Assembly (NCBI GenBank): GCA_000436795.1
Contig: HF993232.1
Span: forward strand, 1 to 15,909
DNA length: 15,909 bases
Direction of reading: 5' to 3'
From: Bacteroides sp. CAG:1076
Lineage (GTDB): Bacteria; Bacteroidota; Bacteroidia; Bacteroidales; Bacteroidaceae
A program made the translations under genes and the position numbers. Under the pieces are notes generated by a model. The model saw only the letters and a program-made list of their open reading frames with translations, was not told the DNA's origin and did not search any database. Positions within the stretch are counted from its first letter, which is position 1. Every line of letters starts with the position of its first letter. Shown here piece after piece: positions 1 through 7,083 of this stretch.

Positions 1-30
1 ATGAGCCAATTTTTGACTGCTTACTGGCAT
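1..30 (-). CDS. possible start of the next gene after upxY (partial, runs off the left edge)
   Basis: On the minus strand an ATG at 28-30 opens a frame of ten codons (MPVSSQKLAH) that is still open at the window edge. It begins about 60 bases after the upxY stop. In Bacteroides capsule loci the gene after upxY is usually upxZ, whose product inhibits antitermination by UpxY proteins of other loci, so that is the obvious guess. Ten residues are too few to identify a family, and no clear ribosome binding site is visible. The frame is also open upstream of this ATG back to the upxY stop, so the start is uncertain. Confidence 0.25.
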   Translation of the reverse strand, partial: MPVSSQKLAH

Positions 31-90
31 TATGGTATAAGCAATGCTATCGCAGAGATGGGCGATATAAGGGAGTTGTGCCAGGAAAAT

Positions 91-639
91 TTATTCGGTT
101 ACGATTTCGCACCAGGTGTAGCTGACTTTCAGCAGGGCGGTGCTCTGAGGCATTTCGATGGCTACATAATGGCGACTGCCGTAGCGCATGAGTTTGCCGG
201 TGATGCCGTAAAGGGGGCCTTTCTTGATGATGCGTACCGGCATGCCTTCTTTGTCTTTTAGTTTTTGTGGGTCGATAAAACGTGTGCCCTGAATACGTGG
301 GTCGGTGGCGCGCATGAAGTTATCCATCTCCTTTTCGGAAATGGTACAATACTCGCGTCCGTTGCGCTCTCTTTTGAGAAAATACAGCGGGTAAGGGGAA
401 GTTTGTAACAATTTATAGCACCAGTCCTTGTCGTATTCGCGATGTATGAAGAGCAGATTGTGAATGGCGGGCACCAAAACGTGCTCACACTCTCCGCTGG
501 GGAGGTCGCGGGCTTCGTACATCATGGGGATGTAATACTCGATTTCTTGTTCTCGGAGAAATTCGGCTACCTGTAGTTCCTTGTTGTAGATGGTCTGTAT
601 GGGCAGCCATAGACGTCTTTCCTCTTTTTCTCCTTTCAT
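91..639 (-). CDS. upxY: UpxY-family (NusG-like) capsule transcription antiterminator
   Basis: This 182-residue protein fits the NusG/RfaH-like UpxY family, whose members bind RNA polymerase and let it read through the leader of their own capsular polysaccharide operon. The N-terminal part (about residues 8-110) has the NGN pattern: an early W-L-P-I-Q-T-x-Y stretch, then E-x-E-Y-Y-I-P-M near 32-39 and a V-x-P-x-x-x-N-L-L-F-I-H segment near 55-66. The C-terminal part (about 131-165) reads as a KOW domain, with E-G-M-P-V-R-I-I-K-K-G-P-L-Y-G followed by a Y-V-A-I-E-M-P strand. Length is normal for the family. The ATG at 637-639 is preceded by an AAGGAAA tract about ten bases upstream. It is the last recognisable gene on the left and is separated from galK by two hairpins and a 336-base leader, so it belongs to a different unit, presumably a capsule locus outside the window. 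Family call is firm; the specific capsule locus is unknown. Confidence 0.85.
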   Translation of the reverse strand: MKGEKEERRLWLPIQTIYNKELQVAEFLREQEIEYYIPMMYEARDLPSGECEHVLVPAIHNLLFIHREYDKDWCYKLLQTSPYPLYFLKRERNGREYCTISEKEMDNFMRATDPRIQGTRFIDPQKLKDKEGMPVRIIKKGPLYGITGKLMRYGSRHYVAIEMPQSTALLKVSYTWCEIVTE

Positions 640-975
640 GTTCTTGGGGTTTCCTTTTTGAGGGGGTTGTTATTCATAAGGGCATATATTTTCTTCTCCT
701 CCATAGCGTGTATGTTGCTATGAAGCAGGTAGTTATGCCGGAATGTAGAAGATTGTGGCATCTTGCTTCCGTCTAGGAGTAAAAGCTCCCACAGCCGCAC
801 GGATGTACAACTTCGGGACAAAGTTAGGAATTTTTATCTGAATAACATACGAAACCTGAAATATTTTGAGGTTTTTAGTATTTATCTGTTTCTTTTTAGC
901 TGTGCGTTCGTTTTTTTTACTTTGAGGTATGTGTAAGGGGGATAAGAGGGTTACGGACAAAGGCGGAGGGGGATA
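640..975 (-). promoter_or_regulatory. long upxY leader with candidate Bacteroides promoter
   Basis: This 336-base stretch has no convincing gene. On the minus strand a perfect -7 element, TAACTTTG, lies at 819-826. No good TTTG is seen at the -33 spacing, so the promoter call is moderate. A start just downstream would give an untranslated leader of roughly 170 bases before upxY. UpxY proteins are known to act on such leaders, so the length suits the gene. A weak 4-bp hairpin (GGAG/CTCC at 776-789) lies just downstream of the proposed start. I looked for paired inverted repeats that would mark an invertible capsule promoter and saw none clearly. Confidence 0.4.
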
Positions 976-1021
976 AAAAAAAGTTCCTCACGTCTGGGAA
1001 AAAACGTGAGGAACTTTTTTT
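976..1021. terminator. bidirectional rho-independent terminator
   Basis: A perfect 17-bp stem pairs 976-992 with 1005-1021 around a 12-base loop. The inner part of the stem is GTTCCTCACG/CGTGAGGAAC, and each arm ends in a run of seven A or T. Read on either strand it is a GC-containing hairpin followed by a U tract. It closes the galK transcript on the minus strand and lies just upstream of the upxY leader, so it should insulate the two units. Confidence 0.85.
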
Positions 1022-1055
1022 ATTTTTTGTACAAAAAATAAAAATTTTTGTACAA

Positions 1056-1089
1056 ATTTCCGGAGAATCCCGAGGGAGTTTCCGGAAAT
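1056..1089 (-). terminator. first (proximal) galK terminator hairpin
   Basis: ATTTCCGGA at 1056-1064 pairs with TCCGGAAAT at 1081-1089. The intervening bases extend the stem imperfectly through TCC/GGA. On the minus strand it starts 24 bases after the galK stop and is followed by T-rich sequence, which includes another inverted repeat, TGTACAAAAA/TTTTTGTACA (1028-1037 and 1045-1054). Together with the hairpin at 976-1021 it makes a tandem terminator. Confidence 0.55.
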
Positions 1090-1113
1090 GTTTTTATGAG
1101 TTTAGAACGATAA

Positions 1114-2268
1114 TTAGCAGACTTTGTGTGAGCCGTCGCTGATAACGACATCGTATACTTTCGGGCTGCGTCCGAATTTTTCTTTGAAGCGTTCCTTGGC
1201 TGTGATAATGAATGTTTCGTAGAGCTCATTCTTTACCAGATTGATGGTGCAGCCACCGAAGCCGCCTCCCATAACTCGTGAACCGGTTACGCCGCAGTCG
1301 AAAGCAATGTCGTTCAGGAAGTCGAGTTCTTCGCAGCTTACTTCGTACAACTTGCTCATGCCGTGATGGGTTTCGTACATCTTCTGTCCTACGGTTTCGT
1401 AGTCGTTGCGTTCAAGAGCATCGCATACGTCGAGTACTCGCTGGATTTCTTCGATAACGTATTCGGCACGCTTGTAGTCTTCTTCGGTTACTTCTGCTTT
1501 TACCTCGTTGAGCATATCGAGCGTACAGTCGCGCAGATATTCTACTTCAGGATCTTTTTTCTTGAGGGCTGCCACTACGTTTTCGCAGCTCTGGCGGCGC
1601 TTGTTGTATGCAGAGGATGCCAGTTCGTGCTTAACGACTGAGTCTACCAGTACCAGACGGTAGCCTTCCGGACGGAAGGGGAAGTACTGATATTCCAGTG
1701 AACGGCAATCGAGTCGCATCAGGCTGCCTTCCTTGCCGAATACAGATGCAAACTGATCCATGATTCCGCAGTTTACTCCGCAGTAATTGTGTTCGGTGGC
1801 CTGACCTACTTTGGCGAGTTCGAACTTGTCGATCTTGTTGTCGCCGAACAGATCGTTCAGGGCAAATGCGTAAGTCGACTCGAGGGCTGCCGATGAAGAC
1901 ATGCCTGCTCCCAGAGGAACATCGCCTGCAAAAGCTGTGTTGAAGCCTTTCACGTCGACACCTCGCTTGATCATTTCACGGCATACGCCGAATATGTAGC
2001 GTGCCCAGCTTGCCTTGGGGGCATCTTCTTCGTTCAGACCGAATTCTACATAATCTTTCAGGTCGATGGAATAAGCACATACTTTGTCTTTTCCGTTCGG
2101 CTTGATTTCTGCCATGATGCCTTTGTCTACTGCGCCGGGGAATACAAATCCTCCATTATAATCGGTGTGTTCGCCTATAAGGTTGATACGGCCCGGAGAA
2201 GTATAAATGCTTCCGGTTGTACCATCGAAATGCTTAATGAAACGGCTTCTTACATATTCTATATCCAT
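1114..2268 (-). CDS. galK: galactokinase
   Basis: Galactokinase (GHMP kinase family) phosphorylates alpha-D-galactose with ATP to galactose 1-phosphate in the cytoplasm, the first committed step of the Leloir pathway. All three family motifs are present and intact in the 384 residues: the galactokinase signature GRINLIGEHTDYNGG at 26-40, the ATP-binding loop PLGAGMSSSAALE at 118-130, and the C-terminal glycine-rich motif GSRVMGGGFGGCT at 329-341. Arg27 and Asp171 (in GIMDQFASVFG) sit where the catalytic pair is expected. It is the last gene of the galM-gluP-galK cluster, 54 bases behind gluP, and is followed by two terminators. No galT or galE is next to it, so uridylyl transfer and epimerisation must be encoded elsewhere. 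Confidence 0.97.
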   Translation of the reverse strand: MDIEYVRSRFIKHFDGTTGSIYTSPGRINLIGEHTDYNGGFVFPGAVDKGIMAEIKPNGKDKVCAYSIDLKDYVEFGLNEEDAPKASWARYIFGVCREMIKRGVDVKGFNTAFAGDVPLGAGMSSSAALESTYAFALNDLFGDNKIDKFELAKVGQATEHNYCGVNCGIMDQFASVFGKEGSLMRLDCRSLEYQYFPFRPEGYRLVLVDSVVKHELASSAYNKRRQSCENVVAALKKKDPEVEYLRDCTLDMLNEVKAEVTEEDYKRAEYVIEEIQRVLDVCDALERNDYETVGQKMYETHHGMSKLYEVSCEELDFLNDIAFDCGVTGSRVMGGGFGGCTINLVKNELYETFIITAKERFKEKFGRSPKVYDVVISDGSHKVC

Positions 2269-2322
2269 AATGGTAAAAGCTTAAAAGGTTAATATTGTTT
2301 TTCTTGTTGTCTGTTCAGTCAA

Positions 2323-3663
2323 TCAGTCTACAGGGATGTCCTTGTTTACGTTCTTGCAACCAATCAGTCCGTAGAATAGCAGGTATGCCAGCATGGCAAT
2401 GATGAGCCAGTAGCTGTTCATGTAACCGGCTGAGTCGGAGATGAACTGCTGTACCAGCGGCAGGATTCCACCACCTACTACCATCATCATGAAGATACCA
2501 GATGCCTGTGCGGTGTATTTGCCAAGACCTTCTACTGCCAGGTTGAAAATTCCTCCCCACATCACCGAAGTACAGAGTCCGCAAAGTACAAGGAACAGTG
2601 CACTCAGAGGTACGGAAGCCATCTGGAAACCGTTGTCGGCGCTGTAGCCCGGCATGGAAACGGTTACTGCTTTCGGAGTGAAGATGGCGATAAGGATGAA
2701 GCAGATTGCAAGGGTTGAAGCAATGATGAGCTGTACGCGGCTGGATACTTTACCACTGATGACGCTACTTGCCAGACGGCCTACCAGCATGAGCAACCAG
2801 TAGATAGCGGCGATGGCTCCACCGATAGCAGCACCGTCGGTCAGCAAGCCTGCACCTTTTTCGCTGGAGTCGGCCAGGTAGAAGTTCAATGTTCCCGGAA
2901 TACCTACTTCAATACCTACATAGATGAAGATACCGATTACGCCAAGTACGGTGTGACGGAAGCTCCAAGGGCTGTGAGAGAATTTTTCTTTCTCTACTTT
3001 GCCTTTACGCAAGTGGGGTTCTGGGATGGTAACAAACGAAATGATGATGAATGTGAAGATGAATACACCCATAGCGATGAAGAGCAGCGGGGCTACATCC
3101 GACATGGCTGTCTGGGGAGTAACGCTTCCGATCAATACTCCGACGAAGAGGGGAGTAAGGGTTCCTGACAGAGAGTTCAGGGCACCACCTGCCTGGATAA
3201 GCTGGTTTCCTTTGTTACCGCCTCCACCTAACAGGTTCAGCATCGGGTTTACAACGGTATTCAGCATACATACTGAGAAACCGCAGATGAATGCTCCCAA
3301 CAGGTAGATGATGAAGTTCAGCTTGATGTAATATCCGCCCATTGCAAATACGTCTACATCAGCACCTACAAGGCTGGAAATGTACTGGGTGAACAGGCCT
3401 AAGAAACCTACTGCCATAGCGATAAGGGCAGTTTTCTTATAACCGATCTTTACAAGCATGTTTCCCGCAGGAATACCCATGAAGAGGTATGCGAGGAAGT
3501 TCATCATGTTTCCCATCATACCGAGGGTGTTTGCGCCTGCATATTGATTTTTCCAGATTGTTCCGAAAGGTGCGGCAAGATTGGTTACGAAAGAGATCAT
3601 CGCAAAAAGAAAGAACATCGTTATAATTGCGATGAGATTGCCATTCTGTTTTTGTTGATTCAT
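2323..3663 (-). CDS. gluP: MFS glucose/galactose transporter
   Basis: A 446-residue, very hydrophobic protein with about twelve predicted membrane segments, consistent with the major facilitator superfamily and with the FucP/GluP sugar:proton symporter branch common in Bacteroides. The first segment (about 9-35) is followed by a glycine- and methionine-rich TM2 region, then the cytoplasmic I-G-Y-K-K-T loop near 73-78. A charged central loop (about 215-232, R-K-G-K-V-E-K-E-K) separates the two six-helix halves. It lies between galM and galK with 60- and 54-base gaps, so it is very likely the uptake step of the same operon, bringing galactose or glucose across the inner membrane. Sugar specificity is inferred from the neighbours. 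Functional confidence is high for sugar MFS and moderate for galactose as the main substrate. Confidence 0.9.
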   Translation of the reverse strand: MNQQKQNGNLIAIITMFFLFAMISFVTNLAAPFGTIWKNQYAGANTLGMMGNMMNFLAYLFMGIPAGNMLVKIGYKKTALIAMAVGFLGLFTQYISSLVGADVDVFAMGGYYIKLNFIIYLLGAFICGFSVCMLNTVVNPMLNLLGGGGNKGNQLIQAGGALNSLSGTLTPLFVGVLIGSVTPQTAMSDVAPLLFIAMGVFIFTFIIISFVTIPEPHLRKGKVEKEKFSHSPWSFRHTVLGVIGIFIYVGIEVGIPGTLNFYLADSSEKGAGLLTDGAAIGGAIAAIYWLLMLVGRLASSVISGKVSSRVQLIIASTLAICFILIAIFTPKAVTVSMPGYSADNGFQMASVPLSALFLVLCGLCTSVMWGGIFNLAVEGLGKYTAQASGIFMMMVVGGGILPLVQQFISDSAGYMNSYWLIIAMLAYLLFYGLIGCKNVNKDIPVD

Positions 3664-3723
3664 GGTTTAATTGAAAAATATTGGGTTAATAAATTAGGTT
3701 AGTTTTCTAAAGTATTTGTTTGC

Positions 3724-4818
3724 TCATTTTTCTGTTCCGAACTTGTACACGGTTACCTGATGGTATACTTCGCCGGGGTTGAGGACTGCCGACGGGAAAT
3801 GTCCCTTGTTGGGAGTGTCGGGGAAGTGTTGTGCCTCGAAGCAGATGGCGCTGCGGGCAGGGAAAGTAGCTCCGTGCCAGCCTGCAAAACCGCTGTGCCA
3901 GTTGGCTGTGTATACTTGTACTCCCGGTTCGGTAGTGAAGACTTCGAGTGTACGTCCGCTTACTGGTTCAACGCACTTGGCAGCAAAAGCAAGTGTTCCT
4001 GCTTCATGCTTGTTGATGACGTAGCAATGGTCGTATCCGGCTCCGTATACCAGTTGCTGGAACGGCTCGTTGATGCGGCTGCCTACGGTGTGAGGAGTGC
4101 GGAAATCCATCGGGGTGCCTTCTACTTTCAGGATTTCTCCTGTAGGAATAGATACTTCATCCATAGGAGTGTAGAAGTCGGCGTTGAGAGTAACGATATT
4201 GTTTTCTACGCTGGCGGTAGGGGTTGCCAGACCGGAAAGACTGAAGAATGCGTGGTGAGTGAGGTTGACAATTGTACGTTTGTCGGTTGTCGCCGTATAG
4301 GTGATGATGAATTCGTTCTGGTTGGTGAATGTATATACCACGGTGACGTCGAGGTTTCCGGGGAATCCTTCTTCACCATCGGCCGAAATGTAGTGGAGTT
4401 TCAGGCTCTGCTTGCTGGTCTGTTCGGCGTCCCATACGCGTGCGTGGAAACCAGTCGGTCCTCCGTGTAATGAATTGGGGCCGTTGTTGATGGTGAGTTT
4501 GTATTCTTTTCCGTCGAGCTGGAAGGTTCCTTTGGCAATGCGGTTGCCGTATCTGCCTATAAGGGTGCTGAGGAAAGGTTCCGGACTGTTGATTACGCTT
4601 TCGATGTTGTCATGTCCTTGTACGACGTTTGCCAGTTTGCCGTCCTTGTCGGGTACCATGATGGCAAGGAGGGCTCCTCCGTAGTTGGTTACTGCCATTT
4701 CGGCACCGTTGTCGTTTGTCAGAATAAACAAATCTGTTTCTTTACCTCCGATGTTCTTCTGGAAGTCGGCTCTTTTCAGGCCGCAAAGGTTATTTTCGTA
4801 ATAGAATGTGTTATTCAT
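3724..4818 (-). CDS. galM: aldose 1-epimerase (galactose mutarotase)
   Basis: GalM interconverts the alpha and beta anomers of galactose, supplying the alpha form that galactokinase needs. Family motifs in the 364 residues: IGRYGNRI at 87-94, NNGPNSLHGG at 111-120 with catalytic His118, NLTHHAFFSL at 185-194 with the second catalytic histidine at 189, GYDHCYVI at 261-268, and the catalytic glutamate Glu328 in the FEAQHFPDTPN segment. The third motif is usually NLTNHxYFNL; here the N before the histidine is H and the last N is S. There is no obvious signal peptide, so it is read as cytoplasmic. It is the first gene of the cluster and lies directly behind the promoter at 4866-4897. Confidence 0.96.
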   Translation of the reverse strand: MNNTFYYENNLCGLKRADFQKNIGGKETDLFILTNDNGAEMAVTNYGGALLAIMVPDKDGKLANVVQGHDNIESVINSPEPFLSTLIGRYGNRIAKGTFQLDGKEYKLTINNGPNSLHGGPTGFHARVWDAEQTSKQSLKLHYISADGEEGFPGNLDVTVVYTFTNQNEFIITYTATTDKRTIVNLTHHAFFSLSGLATPTASVENNIVTLNADFYTPMDEVSIPTGEILKVEGTPMDFRTPHTVGSRINEPFQQLVYGAGYDHCYVINKHEAGTLAFAAKCVEPVSGRTLEVFTTEPGVQVYTANWHSGFAGWHGATFPARSAICFEAQHFPDTPNKGHFPSAVLNPGEVYHQVTVYKFGTEK

Positions 4819-4865
4819 ATTTTTGAGTATATATCGTTATCTTTATTATAGGTGTAAAATGTATG

Positions 4866-4897
4866 CAAATAAAAAGATTTTATTCAAGATACACAAA
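4866..4897 (-). promoter_or_regulatory. Bacteroides-type promoter of galM-gluP-galK
   Basis: On the minus strand a -33 element TTTG (4894-4897; a second TTTG abuts it at 4898-4901) is followed after 20 bases by TTTATTTG (4866-4873). The latter matches the -7 consensus TAnnTTTG in all but one fixed base. Transcription would start near 4859, about 40 bases before galM. It sits wholly in the 92-base gap after folC, so the sugar genes need not rely on folC readthrough. This is the only promoter in the window where both elements are clear. Confidence 0.65.
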
Positions 4898-4910
4898 CAA
4901 ATCTGTTATT

Positions 4911-6206
4911 TTATTCTACCGGAAAGCATGTGGAAAGCAAATCGGCAACGATAAAACTGCTGCCGCCGACAAAAATAAAGTCATCGGCACCGGCTTGCTT
5001 TTGTGCTGCTTCGACGGCTGTCTTGACATCGGGATAGGCATTTCCCGACAGTCCGTATGAATTTGCCAGCTCTTTTACTTTCTCGGCTGGCAGGGCGCGC
5101 AGGACGCTTGCCTGGGTGAAATAGTAAATCGCGTCTTTGGGAAGCATGGCAAGTACGCCGCTGATGTCTTTATCGTTTACCATTCCGATGACGATGTGCA
5201 GCTGTTTGTATTGCTGAAATGACAGTTGCTTTACGATGTACTGGATGCCTCCTACGTTGTGACCTGTATCGCATACGATGGTAGGGTGGCTGGAGAGTTT
5301 CTGCCAGCGTCCCATCAGGCCTGTCAGTTCGCATACATGGGCGAATCCGTTTCGGATGTCGGTTTCGGTTATGTGGTAGCCTTGCTGCTCGAGCAGAGGC
5401 AGGGCTGTAAGCAGGGTGTTGGTATTCTTTTCCTGACAGATTCCGCCCAGTTCGCCTTTCAGGTCGTGGTAGCGGGTGGTCTGGTAGATGTAGTTTCCTG
5501 ATTCATCGTGCAGGGCGCTGAGCAGCGGATGCTCTTCTTCGGCAAAGAAAATGGGGGCGCTGACTTCGGCGGCTTTCTGCTGGAATACGGGTTTGGTTTC
5601 GGGTGTGGTTTCACCGATGACGACCGGTACGGAGGGTTTAATAATGCCGGCTTTCTCACCTGCTATCTTTGCCAGGGTATTGCCCAGGAATTGTATGTGG
5701 TCGAAACTGATGTTGGTGATAAGGCACAGGTCAGGATGGATGATATTGGTGCAGTCCAGCCGTCCGCCCAGTCCTACTTCGATGACAGCGACGTCGACTT
5801 GCTGGCTGGCGAAGTAATGGAATGCCATGGCTGTGGCAAGTTCGAAGAATGAGGGATGGAGGGGTTCGAAAAAGGAGCGGTGCTTTTCGACGAAATCGAT
5901 AACGAATTCCTGTGAAACGGGGACTCCGTTGATGCGGATGCGCTCGCGGAAGTCGACCAGATGGGGGGAGGTGTAGAGTCCTACACGGTAGCCTGCCGAC
6001 TGAAGAATGGCGGCAAGGGTGTGTGAACAGGAGCCTTTCCCGTTGGTGCCCGCTACGTGAATTGTGCGGAATTTGCGATGCGGGTGTCCGAAATATTCAT
6101 CGAGTGCCAGTGTGTTTGATAATCCTTCTTTGTAAGCTGCCTTCCCGACATGCTGGAACAGGGGGGCGCTGTTGTATAAATATGTGAGTGTTTCCTGATA
6201 TGTCAT
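4911..6206 (-). CDS. folC: bifunctional folylpolyglutamate / dihydrofolate synthase
   Basis: FolC adds glutamate to dihydropteroate (making dihydrofolate) and extends the glutamate tail of folates, using ATP, in the cytoplasm. The 431-residue product has the Mur-ligase-type P-loop VAGTNGKGS at 51-59, the YTSPHL motif at 78-83 that is typical of FolC, EVGLGGRLDCTN at 143-154, SFDHIQFLG at 167-175, and EKAGIIKP at 184-191 whose lysine is the usual carbamylated residue. A C-terminal ligase domain starts near 290 with CDTGHNVGG. Length is normal. The ATG at 6204-6206 lies about 27 bases after a perfect -7 box, so folC is probably transcribed on its own. Confidence 0.95.
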   Translation of the reverse strand: MTYQETLTYLYNSAPLFQHVGKAAYKEGLSNTLALDEYFGHPHRKFRTIHVAGTNGKGSCSHTLAAILQSAGYRVGLYTSPHLVDFRERIRINGVPVSQEFVIDFVEKHRSFFEPLHPSFFELATAMAFHYFASQQVDVAVIEVGLGGRLDCTNIIHPDLCLITNISFDHIQFLGNTLAKIAGEKAGIIKPSVPVVIGETTPETKPVFQQKAAEVSAPIFFAEEEHPLLSALHDESGNYIYQTTRYHDLKGELGGICQEKNTNTLLTALPLLEQQGYHITETDIRNGFAHVCELTGLMGRWQKLSSHPTIVCDTGHNVGGIQYIVKQLSFQQYKQLHIVIGMVNDKDISGVLAMLPKDAIYYFTQASVLRALPAEKVKELANSYGLSGNAYPDVKTAVEAAQKQAGADDFIFVGGSSFIVADLLSTCFPVE

Positions 6207-6232
6207 TGCGCTTATGATATTTTTTAACTATG

Positions 6233-6240
6233 CAAAGTTA
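6233..6240 (-). promoter_or_regulatory. -7 element of the folC promoter
   Basis: TAACTTTG on the minus strand matches TAnnTTTG exactly and lies in the 56-base gap upstream of folC, giving a leader of about 20 bases. No TTTG is present at the -33 spacing. Confidence 0.5.
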
Positions 6241-6262
6241 ATTTATTTATTGACATAATTTA

Positions 6263-6901
6263 TCAGTACCACCAGGGATAATCATTTTTTCTGCCCTCTA
6301 TGCCTATGCTGAATGAGCTGCTTTCGCCTACTTTGAAGTTAATCATTCCTCCTATACGGTCGGGCGCATAGTTGGGAAGCGGGTAATAATAGGGGGAACG
6401 TTTGGGGGTGAATGATTTGTTGCCGTAGGCATAGATGCTGATACGGTCGGTAAGTTTGTATGCGGCTACTCCGGCCACGCCTATTGTGCGGTAGCGCAAG
6501 AATCCCCAGTCCATGTTACTGGCGTAAAGTCCCCCTGCCACACTGAGGCGGTCGGTAACGGGTACTGCATACATAAAGGCGGCATCTTGTCCGAATCCTA
6601 CTCCTGAGGGGGCATAGCGGCTGGGACTATAGGTGAGGTTCAGCCCGATAGAAGCGTTGAAACCTTTGTGTAACTGCCAGGTGGCGTAACCGTAATCGAA
6701 CGGGGTGATGCCATACATACCGAAAGGTGCCGTATAACCTGTCTGTGGAATGGGAGAGGCAAGCGGCAAGCTCAGACTGTCTTTTTCTGCTACAGGCGGG
6801 GCGGACGTTTCGGAGGCTTCGATGCTTTGGCAATTTTCGGTCTGTGATGTGGCTGCAAGGGGGAGCAACATCGCAAACAGTATCAGGTATAGTTGTTTCA
6901 T
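6263..6901 (-). CDS. exported protein of unknown function, probably a small outer-membrane beta-barrel
   Basis: I do not recognise a named family. The 212-residue product begins with a clear signal peptide (MKQLYLILFAMLLPLAATSQ), followed by a low-complexity stretch rich in S, E, P and A (about 20-50). Residues 55-212 have many short alternating stretches rich in Y, F, G and S, such as GFNASIGLNLTYSP, YAVPVTDRLSVAGGLYAS, YKLTDRISIYAYGNK and SSFSIGIEGRKN. This is the pattern of amphipathic beta strands joined by tight turns, enough for a small barrel of six to eight strands. The chain ends in W-W-Y, an aromatic C-terminus typical of outer-membrane barrels. It is transcribed alone from a palindromic promoter, 56 bases ahead of folC, and lies downstream of the dnaJ terminator. 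Envelope location is inferred with fair confidence; function is unknown. Confidence 0.75.
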   Translation of the reverse strand: MKQLYLILFAMLLPLAATSQTENCQSIEASETSAPPVAEKDSLSLPLASPIPQTGYTAPFGMYGITPFDYGYATWQLHKGFNASIGLNLTYSPSRYAPSGVGFGQDAAFMYAVPVTDRLSVAGGLYASNMDWGFLRYRTIGVAGVAAYKLTDRISIYAYGNKSFTPKRSPYYYPLPNYAPDRIGGMINFKVGESSSFSIGIEGRKNDYPWWY

Positions 6902-6924
6902 GTCATTTGTCTTTATAAGTGAAT

Positions 6925-6939
6925 CGTATCAAAGATACG
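6925..6939 (-). promoter_or_regulatory. promoter -7 box embedded in a perfect palindrome
   Basis: TATCTTTG on the minus strand (6930-6937) is a perfect TAnnTTTG element about 28 bases upstream of the 6263-6901 gene. It lies inside the inverted repeat CGTATC-AAA-GATACG (6925-6939), with 6-bp arms and a 3-base centre. No -33 TTTG is seen. A repressor or other factor binding the palindrome would directly block the promoter, but the match could be coincidental. Confidence 0.5.
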
Positions 6940-6970
6940 GATTATTCTGTAATGCATAGGCAGGAAGGAA

Positions 6971-7000
6971 GCAGAGATTAACGCAGATTAACGGAGATTT
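6971..7000. repeat. three 10-base tandem units of the AACGCAGATT type
   Basis: GCAGAGATTA, ACGCAGATTA and ACGGAGATTT follow one another without spacing. Each differs from the middle unit at two positions or so. From memory, similar AACGCAGATT tandem strings turn up between genes in Bacteroides genomes, but I cannot verify that here. It lies between the dnaJ terminator and the promoter of the next gene and has no apparent coding role. Confidence 0.45.
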
Positions 7001-7009
7001 GTAAGAAAA

Positions 7010-7062
7010 AAGGGTACAGCGCAGCAACCGTTTGTTTCTGATGGTTGCTATGCTGTACCCTT
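7010..7062 (-). terminator. rho-independent terminator of grpE-dnaJ
   Basis: The stem pairs 7010-7029 with 7043-7062. It has eleven perfect pairs (AAGGGTACAGC/GCTGTACCCTT), one G-T wobble, one mismatch and seven more pairs, around a 13-base loop. On the minus strand it starts 21 bases after the dnaJ stop and is followed by a run of six T, with the stem's own terminal Ts adding to it. Confidence 0.9.
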
Positions 7063-7083
7063 GTGTAAAGAAGTATCTGACGT

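Noticed and set aside
1..261. Plus-strand open frame of 86 codons at the left edge
   Set aside because: It mostly overlaps upxY antisense, has no recognisable domain, and upxY is clearly the coding strand.
904..917. GCGTTCGTTTTT, similar to the recombinase-controlled inverted repeats of B. fragilis capsule promoters
   Set aside because: No matching inverted partner was found within the upxY leader, so an invertible promoter is not supported.
636..960. Two overlapping minus-strand short frames in the upxY leader (61 and 75 codons)
   Set aside because: Low-complexity products with no convincing start signal. They overlap each other and the promoter element, so I treat the region as untranslated leader.
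3760..4470. Plus-strand open frame of 236 codons
   Set aside because: Antisense to galM, whose catalytic motifs are all intact; a shadow frame.
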